Assembly: GCA_031283965.1 (NCBI GenBank)
Contig: JAITAU010000059.1
Span: forward strand, 1-33,880
Length of the DNA: 33,880 nucleotides
Direction: 5' to 3'
Source: Holosporaceae bacterium
GTDB lineage: Bacteria > Pseudomonadota > Alphaproteobacteria > UBA3830
The notes below the pieces were generated by a model. It did not search any database. It was given only the letters and a program-made list of their open reading frames with translations, and had not been told where the DNA came from. The position numbers and the translations under genes were made by a program. This document shows positions 8,202 through 17,047 of this stretch, in pieces (position 1 is the stretch's first letter; each line of letters begins with the position of its first letter).

Positions 8202-10573
8202 TTGGTCCGTAATTCCCCGCCAACGGAAGCGACGTGGGCGATGATCTTATCCGAAACTTCTGCCGCTTCGTCCTCGGTCAGCGTTCGGTCAGCCACCTCC
8301 AGCACCACGGCGATTCCCAATGAATTTTGTAATTCGCTCACGCTGTAGCAGTCAAAGACGTCCACATTCGATATCCGCTGGTCCAACTTGTAGACGGCGG
8401 CAACGACGTTGCCGATGGCCACCTTTGCGTCAAACACGAAAGAGAAGTCTCGGTTAATTTTCGGAAAAACCTTGGAGGCATAGCTGTTTCTTGCGCTCTT
8501 GCTGTACAACAGTGACGAACACAGCAGCTCGAAACAAACAACTTTTTCCCCCATGCCGAATATTTTGTTGATCTTCGGATGCAGTTCGCCGAAGTAGCCA
8601 AACTTCCGCCGCCCTAGAACGAGTGCTCCACTGCGTGAGGGGTGATAGTAGCTCGGAGCCGGAAATTCCATCAGGACATTTTTGGATTTTACTCCAAAAT
8701 ACTCCAGTAGAGCCAGAAGATCAGATTTTACATCGAATACGTCGACGGAGCGCGTCTTCTGTAGCCAATTGCGCTCGTGGGCCAGACCTGCCCGCAGTCC
8801 GGATATGTGCAGTTCCTGCTTGCCGTCGCCCTGGAACACATTACCTGATTCGCATATCTCAACGCCGGATCTGCCGTAGTTCAAGGAGCGCTTTGCCGTC
8901 AGCAGGAGATTAGGAATCAGCGAAGGCCTCAGCACGTCCAGATCGACGCTGATGGGATTAATTAGATTTATGAGGGCGTTATCTTCACTAAAAACCTCTG
9001 CATGCTCGCCATTCATGAAGGAATAGGTGACGACTTCGGATAGTCCGCAGGAGGCCAGAAGCCGCATGGCTGCGGTTACCAATTTTTTCTCGCTGAGGAT
9101 TTTGTCCGTCCCGACGGCCACGTTCTCTATTCTTTGGGAGGGAATTTGATCATAACCGACGATGCGGAGGATTTCCTCAATTAAATCCTCCTCAAGAGCG
9201 ATGTCGGATCGCCAGCTGGGGACGGCGCAGGTGATCTTATCTTCATCGGAGCTGATTTCTATCAATCCAAGGTTCGCAAGGATTGCTTTTGCCATGTTCC
9301 AATCGACTTCTCCGCAGCCGACGGCCAACAGCTTCTCCCTTCTCAAAGTAACCGACGGCTTGGGTTCAGGTTCGTCTCCGACCACCATGACGGCACTGGC
9401 TTCTCCGCCGCAGTGGTCCAAAATCAATCGTGTGATGGTTTCGAGACCTGGAACGCAGAAACTTCGATCTACACCGCGCTCGAACATCGAACGGGAATCG
9501 CTAATGAGATTGAGAAAAGAGCCGGTTTTAGAGACGAAAACCGGATCAAACAGCGCAGATTCCAGCAGAATATCGGTGGTATTCTCGTCGCAGGCGGCTT
9601 CGGCGCTCCCCATCACCCCCATCAGGCACAGTGTGGATCGCGAATCGGCGCACACCAGCATGTCGTCCCGCAGTTCATGGGTCGCTCCCTTGAGGTCGAC
9701 GAATTTTTCCTGGTTTTTTGCGAATCTGACCGAGAGACCGCCGTTAATTTTTCCCAGATCGTAGATGTGCAACGGCCGGCCGGAGTCCAGCATGAACCAA
9801 TTGGCCAGATCGACGACAGCTGAGATGCTTTTCATGCCGGCAGACTGCAGCAGCGACCTGACCCACTCTGGACTCTCCCCATTTCGAATGTTACGGATAA
9901 CGCGAAAGGCCAAAACGGGGGCGTATTGTTCACAGGCCTCGCTGCGATCGCAGTCAATCTTCAGCGGAAACTTAAAGGCGCTATCCACAACAATCTTTTT
10001 GGCCTCGATGAAGGAGCCAACGCCGGACGCCGCTAGATCTCGGGCTATGCCCTTCACCGAGAGGCAATCTCCACGATTGGGTGTGACGGATACGTCGATT
10101 ATGCCGCCATCGTAGCCCAGCGCGTCGCCGACAGGAGTGGACAGATCAACGTCGTCTCCCACGTCGACGATGCCGTTTTTCTCCGCCGACAGCGCCAACT
10201 CCGCTGGCGAGCACATCATACCCTCGCTCTCAATGCCCCTGATTTTGCTCCTCTTCAGCACTTCTCCGGACGCCGGAACGACGGCGCCAGGCATGGCCAG
10301 CACGGACTTGAGTCCCACACGCACGTTTTTTGCTCCGCAGACGATGCGCATAGTGGCACCATCATCGTCTCGGACGATGCAGACGTTCAACGTGTCAGCG
10401 TTGGGGTGCTTCTCAACGGAATCTATGCGAACCAACTTGAATTTTTTGAAAATCTCCGCCGGATCCTGGAGATTCTCCACCTCCAAACCGATGGCCGTCA
10501 GACGATCGGCCACCTGACGTAGGCTGAAACTCGTGACCAGATGCCGCCTCAGCCAATTGAATGAAAAACGCAT
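8198..10573 (-). CDS. pheT: Phenylalanyl-tRNA synthetase beta subunit
   Basis: Full-length 791 aa: tRNA-binding EMAP-like N-terminus, [21 protein letters not shown]-terminal anticodon-binding domain [15 protein letters not shown]. Confidence 0.97.
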   Translation of the reverse strand: MRFSFNWLRRHLVTSFSLRQVADRLTAIGLEVENLQDPAEIFKKFKLVRIDSVEKHPNADTLNVCIVRDDDGATMRIVCGAKNVRVGLKSVLAMPGAVVPASGEVLKRSKIRGIESEGMMCSPAELALSAEKNGIVDVGDDVDLSTPVGDALGYDGGIIDVSVTPNRGDCLSVKGIARDLAASGVGSFIEAKKIVVDSAFKFPLKIDCDRSEACEQYAPVLAFRVIRNIRNGESPEWVRSLLQSAGMKSISAVVDLANWFMLDSGRPLHIYDLGKINGGLSVRFAKNQEKFVDLKGATHELRDDMLVCADSRSTLCLMGVMGSAEAACDENTTDILLESALFDPVFVSKTGSFLNLISDSRSMFERGVDRSFCVPGLETITRLILDHCGGEASAVMVVGDEPEPKPSVTLRREKLLAVGCGEVDWNMAKAILANLGLIEISSDEDKITCAVPSWRSDIALEEDLIEEILRIVGYDQIPSQRIENVAVGTDKILSEKKLVTAAMRLLASCGLSEVVTYSFMNGEHAEVFSEDNALINLINPISVDLDVLRPSLIPNLLLTAKRSLNYGRSGVEICESGNVFQGDGKQELHISGLRAGLAHERNWLQKTRSVDVFDVKSDLLALLEYFGVKSKNVLMEFPAPSYYHPSRSGALVLGRRKFGYFGELHPKINKIFGMGEKVVCFELLCSSLLYSKSARNSYASKVFPKINRDFSFVFDAKVAIGNVVAAVYKLDQRISNVDVFDCYSVSELQNSLGIAVVLEVADRTLTEDEAAEVSDKIIAHVASVGGELRTK

Positions 10574-10587
10574 TCGATTTCCCCTAT

Positions 10588-11652
10588 TTAAACGGTCACA
10601 TGACAGAATCCGTAGGTATTCCGCCAGCGTTCGTTGGACTCGAAGTACTCTCGCAGATCAGAAATGCCGTATTTCAGCGAAGTCAGCCGATCTATGCCGA
10701 ATGCGAAGGCTATTCCCTGATAGCGGAGAGTGTCTACGTTGCCGTTTCGCAGCACATTCGGATGGACCACACCGCAGCCGGCGACCTCTAGCCAACGATC
10801 TCCAGTGCCGAACACCATCTTTCCGTTCACAATGTCGTAGTTTACGTCCACCTCCGCCGACGGCTCCGTGAAGGGGAAGAAACTGGGCCGCAACCTCAGG
10901 CTCAGATGCTTCACCCCGAAGAATTTCTTGAGGAAATCCGTCATAAGCCACTTGAGGTGGCCAAACCCGACCTTTTCGTCCACCATCAGCCCCTCGACCT
11001 GGTTGAACATCGGCGTATGGGTGGCGTCGCAGTCATTCCGGTAGACCCGTCCTATGGAGAAAAATCGATACGGAGGCGTGTTGGCGAGCATGGCGTGGAT
11101 CTGGATGGGAGAGGTGTGGGTGCGCAGCAGCCGTCGCCCACACTCTCCGGCAGCTATCTGCAGATAGAAGGTGTCGTGCATGGCGCGGGCCGGATGATGC
11201 TCCGGCATGTTGAGCGCGGTAAAATTAAAATACTCGGTCTCTATATCTTCGCCGTCCGCGAGAACGAAGCCATAGGAGGACATGATGTCTGCGATCTCCT
11301 CCGAAACCTTGGTCAGCGGATGAATCTTTCCGAAAGATCTCGGACGGGCCGGCCGCGATGCGTCAACAAACTCGGAAACCAGTCGCTCGCTGATCTCGGC
11401 ACTCTCCAGTTCGCAGCGACGTTGGTCCAGCGCTTTAATGACATTATCTTTTATGGAGTTAATTTCTGAGCCGACTCGCCGTCGCTGATCCGGTTCCATC
11501 TCCCTCAATTTTTCTATCACCTGGGTGATCTTCCCATTTTTACCGAGAATGGCGTTCCGAAGGGTCTCCACCCGTTTCAGACTGTCGCATCTGGCGATTT
11601 CTGAGAGACAGGCGGCCAGCAGCGTCCCCAATTCTTGCATAGACAACCTCAT
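10588..11652 (-). CDS. pheS: Phenylalanyl-tRNA synthetase alpha subunit
   Basis: HPARAMHDTFYLQ, LLRTHTSPIQIHAM, GRVYRNDCDATHTPMFNQVEGLMVD, GIAFAFGIDRLTSLKYGISDLR. Likely start MRLSMQELG at 11652; the track extends to 11685. Confidence 0.97.
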   Translation of the reverse strand: MRLSMQELGTLLAACLSEIARCDSLKRVETLRNAILGKNGKITQVIEKLREMEPDQRRRVGSEINSIKDNVIKALDQRRCELESAEISERLVSEFVDASRPARPRSFGKIHPLTKVSEEIADIMSSYGFVLADGEDIETEYFNFTALNMPEHHPARAMHDTFYLQIAAGECGRRLLRTHTSPIQIHAMLANTPPYRFFSIGRVYRNDCDATHTPMFNQVEGLMVDEKVGFGHLKWLMTDFLKKFFGVKHLSLRLRPSFFPFTEPSAEVDVNYDIVNGKMVFGTGDRWLEVAGCGVVHPNVLRNGNVDTLRYQGIAFAFGIDRLTSLKYGISDLREYFESNERWRNTYGFCHVTV

Positions 11653-11747
11653 TTTTGCGAAAGGCGAACGGCGCAAGTGTAACAAATGGAACAGCTGAAA
11701 AAAAGCGCCATCTCGACGTACAGAAATAAAACGCCGCCACCTCTAGA

Positions 11748-12060
11748 TCACTTAACATTTACTGCGGCCATAGTGGCGAGTCCTAAAGTTTTGTATTGAT
11801 TGGCTACATTGCGGGCTTTGTTTTTCAATCGGTCCCAAAAGTGTTCCATGGGATTGAGAACCGGCGAGTAAGACTGAAAAAAGCAACCTGTAGTTTGTAT
11901 TTTCAATGAGTTTTCCAGTCTTAGTGGATTATGAAATCTCGCATTATCAAGCACGATGACGCTTCCGCCAGGCAATCGTGGAATCGACACATTCTTTACC
12001 AAAGTTTCAGCAACTTCGACGTCATGGCTGCATTGATATTACATTTCTGCCAATTTGAAA
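11748..12060 (-). pseudogene. Remnant of an IS630-type (DDE_3) transposase, C-terminal part only
   Basis: GGSVIVLDNARFHNPLRLENSL...FFQSYSPVLNPMEHFWDRLKNKARN matches the IS630 catalytic C-terminus. Upstream residues NINAAMTSKLLKLW continue in another frame, and no N-terminal half is present. Confidence 0.8.
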
Positions 12061-12072
12061 TGAGGTTTTGGC

Positions 12073-14058
12073 TCAATATACCGCATTGCCATTTGTGGAG
12101 GAAAACCGCAGGATTTCATCGGCAGCTGAGACATGAGGAGCCTTCAGCATTTCTATCGCCTCAGTCAGCGCCTTTTTCTGGTTCATTGATTCATCGGGAT
12201 TAAGTAATCTCGTCGCCCATTGAAAAATGTTGTCGGCGGTACAGTTACTTTGCAGCAGCTCCGGCACAGCATTTCGTCCGGTGAGAATGTTCACCAGACA
12301 GACGTATTGTGTTCTGATCAGCAACCTCAACATCAGAGATGTGAATGGGGAGGTTTGATAGATCGCCACCATCGGAACGCCAGCCCTCGCCAGCTCCAGC
12401 GTTACGGTTCCGGAGGCTGCCACCGCCAGATGGGAGGAATAGTAGGCCAAGATCTTCTGGGATTTCTGAGGCAATATGACGGGTTTTTGCTCCCACTCTG
12501 CCACTCCATTCTCCACCAGTGGTATCAAATCCTCGACGGTGGGGATAAGGAAGCGCGCGTTGCCGTATTCCCGAACCATCCGTCGGGAAAATTCCCCCAA
12601 TAGTGGAAGATGTCGCTTGATTTCCGAAGGTCTGCTACCTGGAAGCAGCGTCACGATTTTACAGTCGTCATGATCCTGAATGTTGCAGAACAGCCGCAGA
12701 AAATTCCTGATATTTTGGTCGTTGGGCCTTTCGAAATCCGGGTCCGTAACCACCGGATGCCCTACGAAAACGGTTTTTAGACCATATCTGCCAAGCAATT
12801 TCTCCTCGAATGGCAACAGCACCAGCAATTTATCGATGAATTTATGCAGCGACTTCGCCCGCCACGGCCTCCAGGCCCAAACCGGCGGAGCAACGTAGTG
12901 TACCACGGGAATTTTATGGTTTCTTCCCTTGATTCTTTTATCAATGCGATGGGTGAAGCCGGAGGAATCTATTGTGACCAGGACGTCAGGCTGATATTCC
13001 AGGATTGCCTCCACCGTTTTGTTCAGGAGCCGCCACACATGGAGAATCTTCCCCAGCACTTCGAAAATCCCGATGATGGATAGCTCTTTGATGGAGAACA
13101 ACTTTTTCAGTCCGGCGTTTTCCATGCATCGACCTCCTACGCCGTAGAATTCCACTCTTCCGCCTGACGTTTTTAGGATGTCCTCCATTAGTCTTCCGCC
13201 AAGATAATCTCCGGAGGCCTCCCCCGCAACGAGAAAAATCTTTATTTTTGAAGCTCTTACCCCCATAAGGAACATTCCCAATTGGTCGGCGCGGTCGATT
13301 AGGGCTTGCCGATCCACGACAATGCAGCGGCCGCTCTCTACCGCCAGACCGTCGAAGCCGTTTTCCTTAAGTTTCTCGATAGTTTCTACGCCGACGACTG
13401 GAAGATCCAGGCGGTGATCCTGCTGTGGTTTGGACATTTTCACCAGCACTCCGCCGCTGGTAGTTTTTCTAGATTGGGCGCAATTTTCTATCAGAAAATC
13501 AGTGCCGCTTGCGGCTTCAGTTCCCAAGATTTCTCCATAGCAGACGGCCACCGACTGGCCCAGATCGTTCGCCCCCAGCCTCATGGCGGCTTCGACGCCA
13601 ATTTGGACGTCCAGCAGCTGCGACGCTGATGGTTTTCTTCGAGAAAAAAACCCTTCCGACAGAAAAATATCCTCCAGGAGATCCGTGCCGGAGATTATCT
13701 CGAAGCCCTCATGCGCCAGGAGGTTCGAGACAGCGCGCAGCAAAATATCATCGCCGGCGAAGATGGCCTTTCCGAGGCTTAAAATCCACCGGGCGCCGGT
13801 TTCGTCGAGAAGTAACTCATTGAATTTGGGGCGTTTCACCCGCCCGGCGAAGATGATTTTTTCCACTTTGTTTCTGTGGAAGAAGTCGATGGCCTTCCCG
13901 ATTTCACCAAAATTTACGGGCATTTTTTCAGAGGCCGGCCAGCCGTCCGGATGGCAGAAACCCTCCAGCAACAGCAGACAGAAATCCATCCTCTTACGGA
14001 CGCAAGCCTCAGCCACCAGGCGCGGATAATCGCCGCCTCCGCATATGATACCGATCAT
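12073..14058 (-). CDS. lpxI-lpxB: Fused LpxI (UDP-2,3-diacylglucosamine pyrophosphatase) - LpxB (lipid-A-disaccharide synthase)
   Basis: Residues ~1-267 are LpxI-like (MIGIICGGGDYPRLVAEAC, FAGRVKRPKF, GDDILLRAV, DLPVVGVETIEKL). Residues ~271-661 are LpxB-like (IKIFLVAGEASGDYLGGRLM, YVAPPVWAWRPWRAKSL, LLPGSRPSEIKRHLPLL, SGTVTLELARAGVPMV). No stop between them. Confidence 0.9.
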   Translation of the reverse strand: MIGIICGGGDYPRLVAEACVRKRMDFCLLLLEGFCHPDGWPASEKMPVNFGEIGKAIDFFHRNKVEKIIFAGRVKRPKFNELLLDETGARWILSLGKAIFAGDDILLRAVSNLLAHEGFEIISGTDLLEDIFLSEGFFSRRKPSASQLLDVQIGVEAAMRLGANDLGQSVAVCYGEILGTEAASGTDFLIENCAQSRKTTSGGVLVKMSKPQQDHRLDLPVVGVETIEKLKENGFDGLAVESGRCIVVDRQALIDRADQLGMFLMGVRASKIKIFLVAGEASGDYLGGRLMEDILKTSGGRVEFYGVGGRCMENAGLKKLFSIKELSIIGIFEVLGKILHVWRLLNKTVEAILEYQPDVLVTIDSSGFTHRIDKRIKGRNHKIPVVHYVAPPVWAWRPWRAKSLHKFIDKLLVLLPFEEKLLGRYGLKTVFVGHPVVTDPDFERPNDQNIRNFLRLFCNIQDHDDCKIVTLLPGSRPSEIKRHLPLLGEFSRRMVREYGNARFLIPTVEDLIPLVENGVAEWEQKPVILPQKSQKILAYYSSHLAVAASGTVTLELARAGVPMVAIYQTSPFTSLMLRLLIRTQYVCLVNILTGRNAVPELLQSNCTADNIFQWATRLLNPDESMNQKKALTEAIEMLKAPHVSAADEILRFSSTNGNAVY

Positions 14059-14843
14059 CGACGGCCTTCAGGGAGGCAGAAGGAGCGTTCGGTGTTCGCC
14101 CTCATGAAGCTGATCAGATGATGAACGCAATTCATGTGGGGAATGGCTTCATCCACTGCGTTTAAATTGTCGTGGATGGTGCCATTGCCGGAAAAAATAG
14201 CGTCGTAGGCTTTACATAGGGCGGAGATTTCAGCTCTATCCACTTCAGCACGCTTCAAACCAATGATGTTCAGACCGTATAGGTGTGCTCGTTCTCCCTT
14301 CACGGCTCCGTAGGGGATGACGTCCCGCTCCACGCCGGACATGCCGCCGACGATGGCGTTGCGACCGATGCGCACATGTTGATGGACCGCCGAAAGGCCG
14401 CCGATTATCACGTTGTCCTCGATTTTCACATGTCCACCCAGAGTGGCGTTGTTGCCCATGATCACATTGCTGCCGATAACGCAGTCGTGGGCCACATGTA
14501 CTCCAACCATGAACAGATTGTTGTCTCCAACGACGGTTTTCATGGCGCCACCGGCAGTTCCCGGATGCATGGTGACGTGTTCCCTGATGGAATTGCGGCA
14601 GCCGATGATCAACTGAGACTTTTCGCCTTCATATTTCAAGTCCTGAGGGCAAAAACCTATGGCGGCGAATGGAAATATCTTTGTCCCTTCTCCAACGACG
14701 GTGTGTCCCTCTAGGCAGACGTGGGAGGCGATTTCAACGTCATCCAGCAGTACCACATTTTCTCCCACAACGGAATAGGCGCCGATCTTTACGTTCTTGC
14801 CGATTTTCACAGATGGAGCAACGATGGCCGTTTGGTGTATCAT
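14055..14843 (-). CDS. lpxA: UDP-N-acetylglucosamine acyltransferase
   Basis: Hexapeptide repeats (IHQTAIVAPSVKIGKNVKIGAYSVVGENVVL), HVTMHPGTAGG, LNIIGLKRAEV. Confidence 0.96.
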   Translation of the reverse strand: MIHQTAIVAPSVKIGKNVKIGAYSVVGENVVLLDDVEIASHVCLEGHTVVGEGTKIFPFAAIGFCPQDLKYEGEKSQLIIGCRNSIREHVTMHPGTAGGAMKTVVGDNNLFMVGVHVAHDCVIGSNVIMGNNATLGGHVKIEDNVIIGGLSAVHQHVRIGRNAIVGGMSGVERDVIPYGAVKGERAHLYGLNIIGLKRAEVDRAEISALCKAYDAIFSGNGTIHDNLNAVDEAIPHMNCVHHLISFMRANTERSFCLPEGRR

Positions 14844-14851
14844 TTCTGCTC

Positions 14852-15328
14852 CTACGACACCACCACCATGGCGGTGAAAGTTGCTTCCGCCACCAGCGAC
14901 TGATCAACGTAGGCTTTTCCGGTGAAGCGCCACACATTCTCCCGACAGCGGTCTTTTTTCACGTAGAGGCGCAGGACGTCACCAGGTTCCACCAGTCGAC
15001 GGAATCTCACATTATCCATGGACATGAAATAAACCAGGCCGTTTTTCTTCTCCAGATTCATGGTTTTCGAAACCACCACTGCGGCGGTTTGACCCATAGC
15101 CTCCACGATCATCACCCCTGGCATTATTGGTTTAGTGGGGAAGTGTCCCTGGAAGAAATACTCGTTGACCGTTACATTTTTTATGCCGACGGCGCCTTCT
15201 CCAGGCCGCAGCTCCTCGATGCGGTCTATCAGCAGCATGGGATAGCGGTGTGGCAGGTGGCATTTTATTTCGTTTATGTCCAGATTGATCGGAGCGTCCT
15301 CCAGGTTAGCTTGTAAGTTATGTTCCAT
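14852..15328 (-). CDS. fabZ: 3-hydroxyacyl-ACP dehydratase
   Basis: LPHRYPMLLIDRIEEL, GHFPTKPIMPGVMIVEAMGQ. Confidence 0.97.
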   Translation of the reverse strand: MEHNLQANLEDAPINLDINEIKCHLPHRYPMLLIDRIEELRPGEGAVGIKNVTVNEYFFQGHFPTKPIMPGVMIVEAMGQTAAVVVSKTMNLEKKNGLVYFMSMDNVRFRRLVEPGDVLRLYVKKDRCRENVWRFTGKAYVDQSLVAEATFTAMVVVS

Positions 15329-15340
15329 GGTAAATTTCCG

Positions 15341-16363
15341 CTACTTTGTTTCCTTTTTTGCACTGACAGATTTTTTCAGAAACGCCACCTGTCTCTTCCA
15401 TGTCATGGCGTCGACGGCTGGAATGCCGCCAACGATTTCCCCGGCGTCGACGTTGGAAGCGACTCCGCTTTTGGCGGCGACAACAACCCGATCTCCGATC
15501 TCCAGATGGCCAACGACCCCCACCTGACCCGCTAACACTACGTCGTTGCCGATTCTGGCACTTCCGGCGATTCCCACCTGAGCCACGACGATGGTTCTTT
15601 CACCTATGACCACATTGTGGGCTATCTGCACCAAATTATCAATGATTGTGTCGCTGCCGATGACCGTATCTTCGATGCTGCCGCGGTCGATGGTGGTGTT
15701 GGCTCCGATGCGGACGCGATCGCCGATCATCACTCGCCCCAACTGCTTCACAAAAATCATTTCGCGGCCGGTTGGAATGATGCCGAAGCCGGATTCGCCG
15801 ATGCGGGCGCCGGAATTCACCAACACGTCTTTCCCCATGATGCAGTGGGAAATAGAGACGTTGTTGCAGATTTTACATCCGGAACCAATGCGACATCCTT
15901 TTTCGATGGTGGTGTTGGCTCCGATTGTTACTCGGTCGCCGATCTTCACATTTTCTCCAATCGACACGAAATTTCCGAGGAAACAATGGGCGCCGATCTC
16001 CGCCGTCTCGGAAATATGCGCGCCAGGGCAGATGGCTGGAGCAGGAGAATCTTCCGGATGCAAAACCTTCAGCGCCTTGGCGTAGCCGATGGTGGCGTTG
16101 GAATATACCAGACCGATAACGCCATTCGGCAGGTGTGAAAGATAAGCTTCGGTGAGAATTACGGCGCCGGCGCCGGTGTTTTTAAGGTCCTCCAGATATT
16201 TCTGGTTGCCGAAAAACGACAACTCTGTGCCGGTGGCAAGCTTCAGAGTGGCGACGCCGGAAATTACAAAATCCATCTCGCCAACAATCCGAAAACCACA
16301 GAGAACTGCCAGCTCGGAGATCTTAATTTTCCTGAATTCGTCGTAAAAATTCACGTCAATCAT
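15341..16363 (-). CDS. lpxD: UDP-3-O-(3-hydroxyacyl)glucosamine N-acyltransferase
   Basis: Left-handed beta-helix hexapeptide repeats with GANTTIDRGSIEDTVIG, NLVQIAHNVVIG, GIAGSARIGNDVVLAGQVGVVGHLEIGD. Confidence 0.96.
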   Translation of the reverse strand: MIDVNFYDEFRKIKISELAVLCGFRIVGEMDFVISGVATLKLATGTELSFFGNQKYLEDLKNTGAGAVILTEAYLSHLPNGVIGLVYSNATIGYAKALKVLHPEDSPAPAICPGAHISETAEIGAHCFLGNFVSIGENVKIGDRVTIGANTTIEKGCRIGSGCKICNNVSISHCIMGKDVLVNSGARIGESGFGIIPTGREMIFVKQLGRVMIGDRVRIGANTTIDRGSIEDTVIGSDTIIDNLVQIAHNVVIGERTIVVAQVGIAGSARIGNDVVLAGQVGVVGHLEIGDRVVVAAKSGVASNVDAGEIVGGIPAVDAMTWKRQVAFLKKSVSAKKETK

Positions 16364-16411
16364 GATTTTTCAAAGCTCTCGTCAATGTATAGGCCGCGCA
16401 CAAGCCGAAAC

Positions 16412-17047
16412 CTAGGCCGTCGCCGACTCTTCTCCCTCTTTCACTTCAACTTTTATCGGTGGGCAGCTCTTGTTTACATTCCGAATGACGTCATCGGTGA
16501 TATCAAGACAGGCGTCGCTGGCGTAGACGACGGCGTCGTGAGCAATGACGATCTTGATGTTCTTTTCGACGCAAATTTTTTCGATTATTTTCTTTATTTC
16601 GGCATCAAAAGACGCAATTGCAACCCGATAGGCCTTGGCAATATCGTATTTTTTCTGACGCACAAGATCGTAGAGGATGAGCTGCATGTCCTCTATCTTG
16701 CGGGCGTCGGAATCGGATTTTTTGTTGGTTTCCATGGACTTTATTTTCGATTCCAGATCCAGAAGATATTTCTTCGATTCATCATTTATGGCGGCCATTT
16801 GCTTATCGATGTCCTTGCCGACTTTAGAATCTGTCGCTACCTTTTTGATGTCCACAACGGCGATGGCGGATGAACAATTGGCGGCGGTGATGCTCTTGCC
16901 GACTTTAGAATCGGTCGCCATCTTTTTGACGCCCCCAACGGCGATGGCGGATGAACAATTGTCAACGGTGGAGCGAGCGACAGCAACCACGTCCGCCCCC
17001 AAGAGCAGAGACACGAGCGACGCCAATGGAAACAGAATCCGCATCAC
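16412..17047 (-). CDS. OmpH/Skp-family periplasmic chaperone-like protein with a duplicated N-terminal unit
   Basis: Located between bamA and lpxD; AIAVVDIKKVATDSKVGKDIDKQMAAINDESKKYLLDLESKIKSME coiled-coil followed by EKICVEKNIKIVIAHDAVVYASDACLDITDDVI. Confidence 0.85.
   Translation of the reverse strand: MMRILFPLASLVSLLLGADVVAVARSTVDNCSSAIAVGGVKKMATDSKVGKSITAANCSSAIAVVDIKKVATDSKVGKDIDKQMAAINDESKKYLLDLESKIKSMETNKKSDSDARKIEDMQLILYDLVRQKKYDIAKAYRVAIASFDAEIKKIIEKICVEKNIKIVIAHDAVVYASDACLDITDDVIRNVNKSCPPIKVEVKEGEESATA
16814..16961. repeat. Two imperfect tandem copies with an 81-bp (27-codon) period inside the Skp/OmpH gene
   Basis: cttgccgactttagaatc...gcgatggcggatgaacaattg at 16814-16880 and again at 16895-16961. 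Confidence 0.9.

Noticed and set aside
7636-8223. 195-aa minus-strand ORF overlapping lepA
   Set aside because: It is a shifted-frame shadow of the lepA N-terminal GTPase region.
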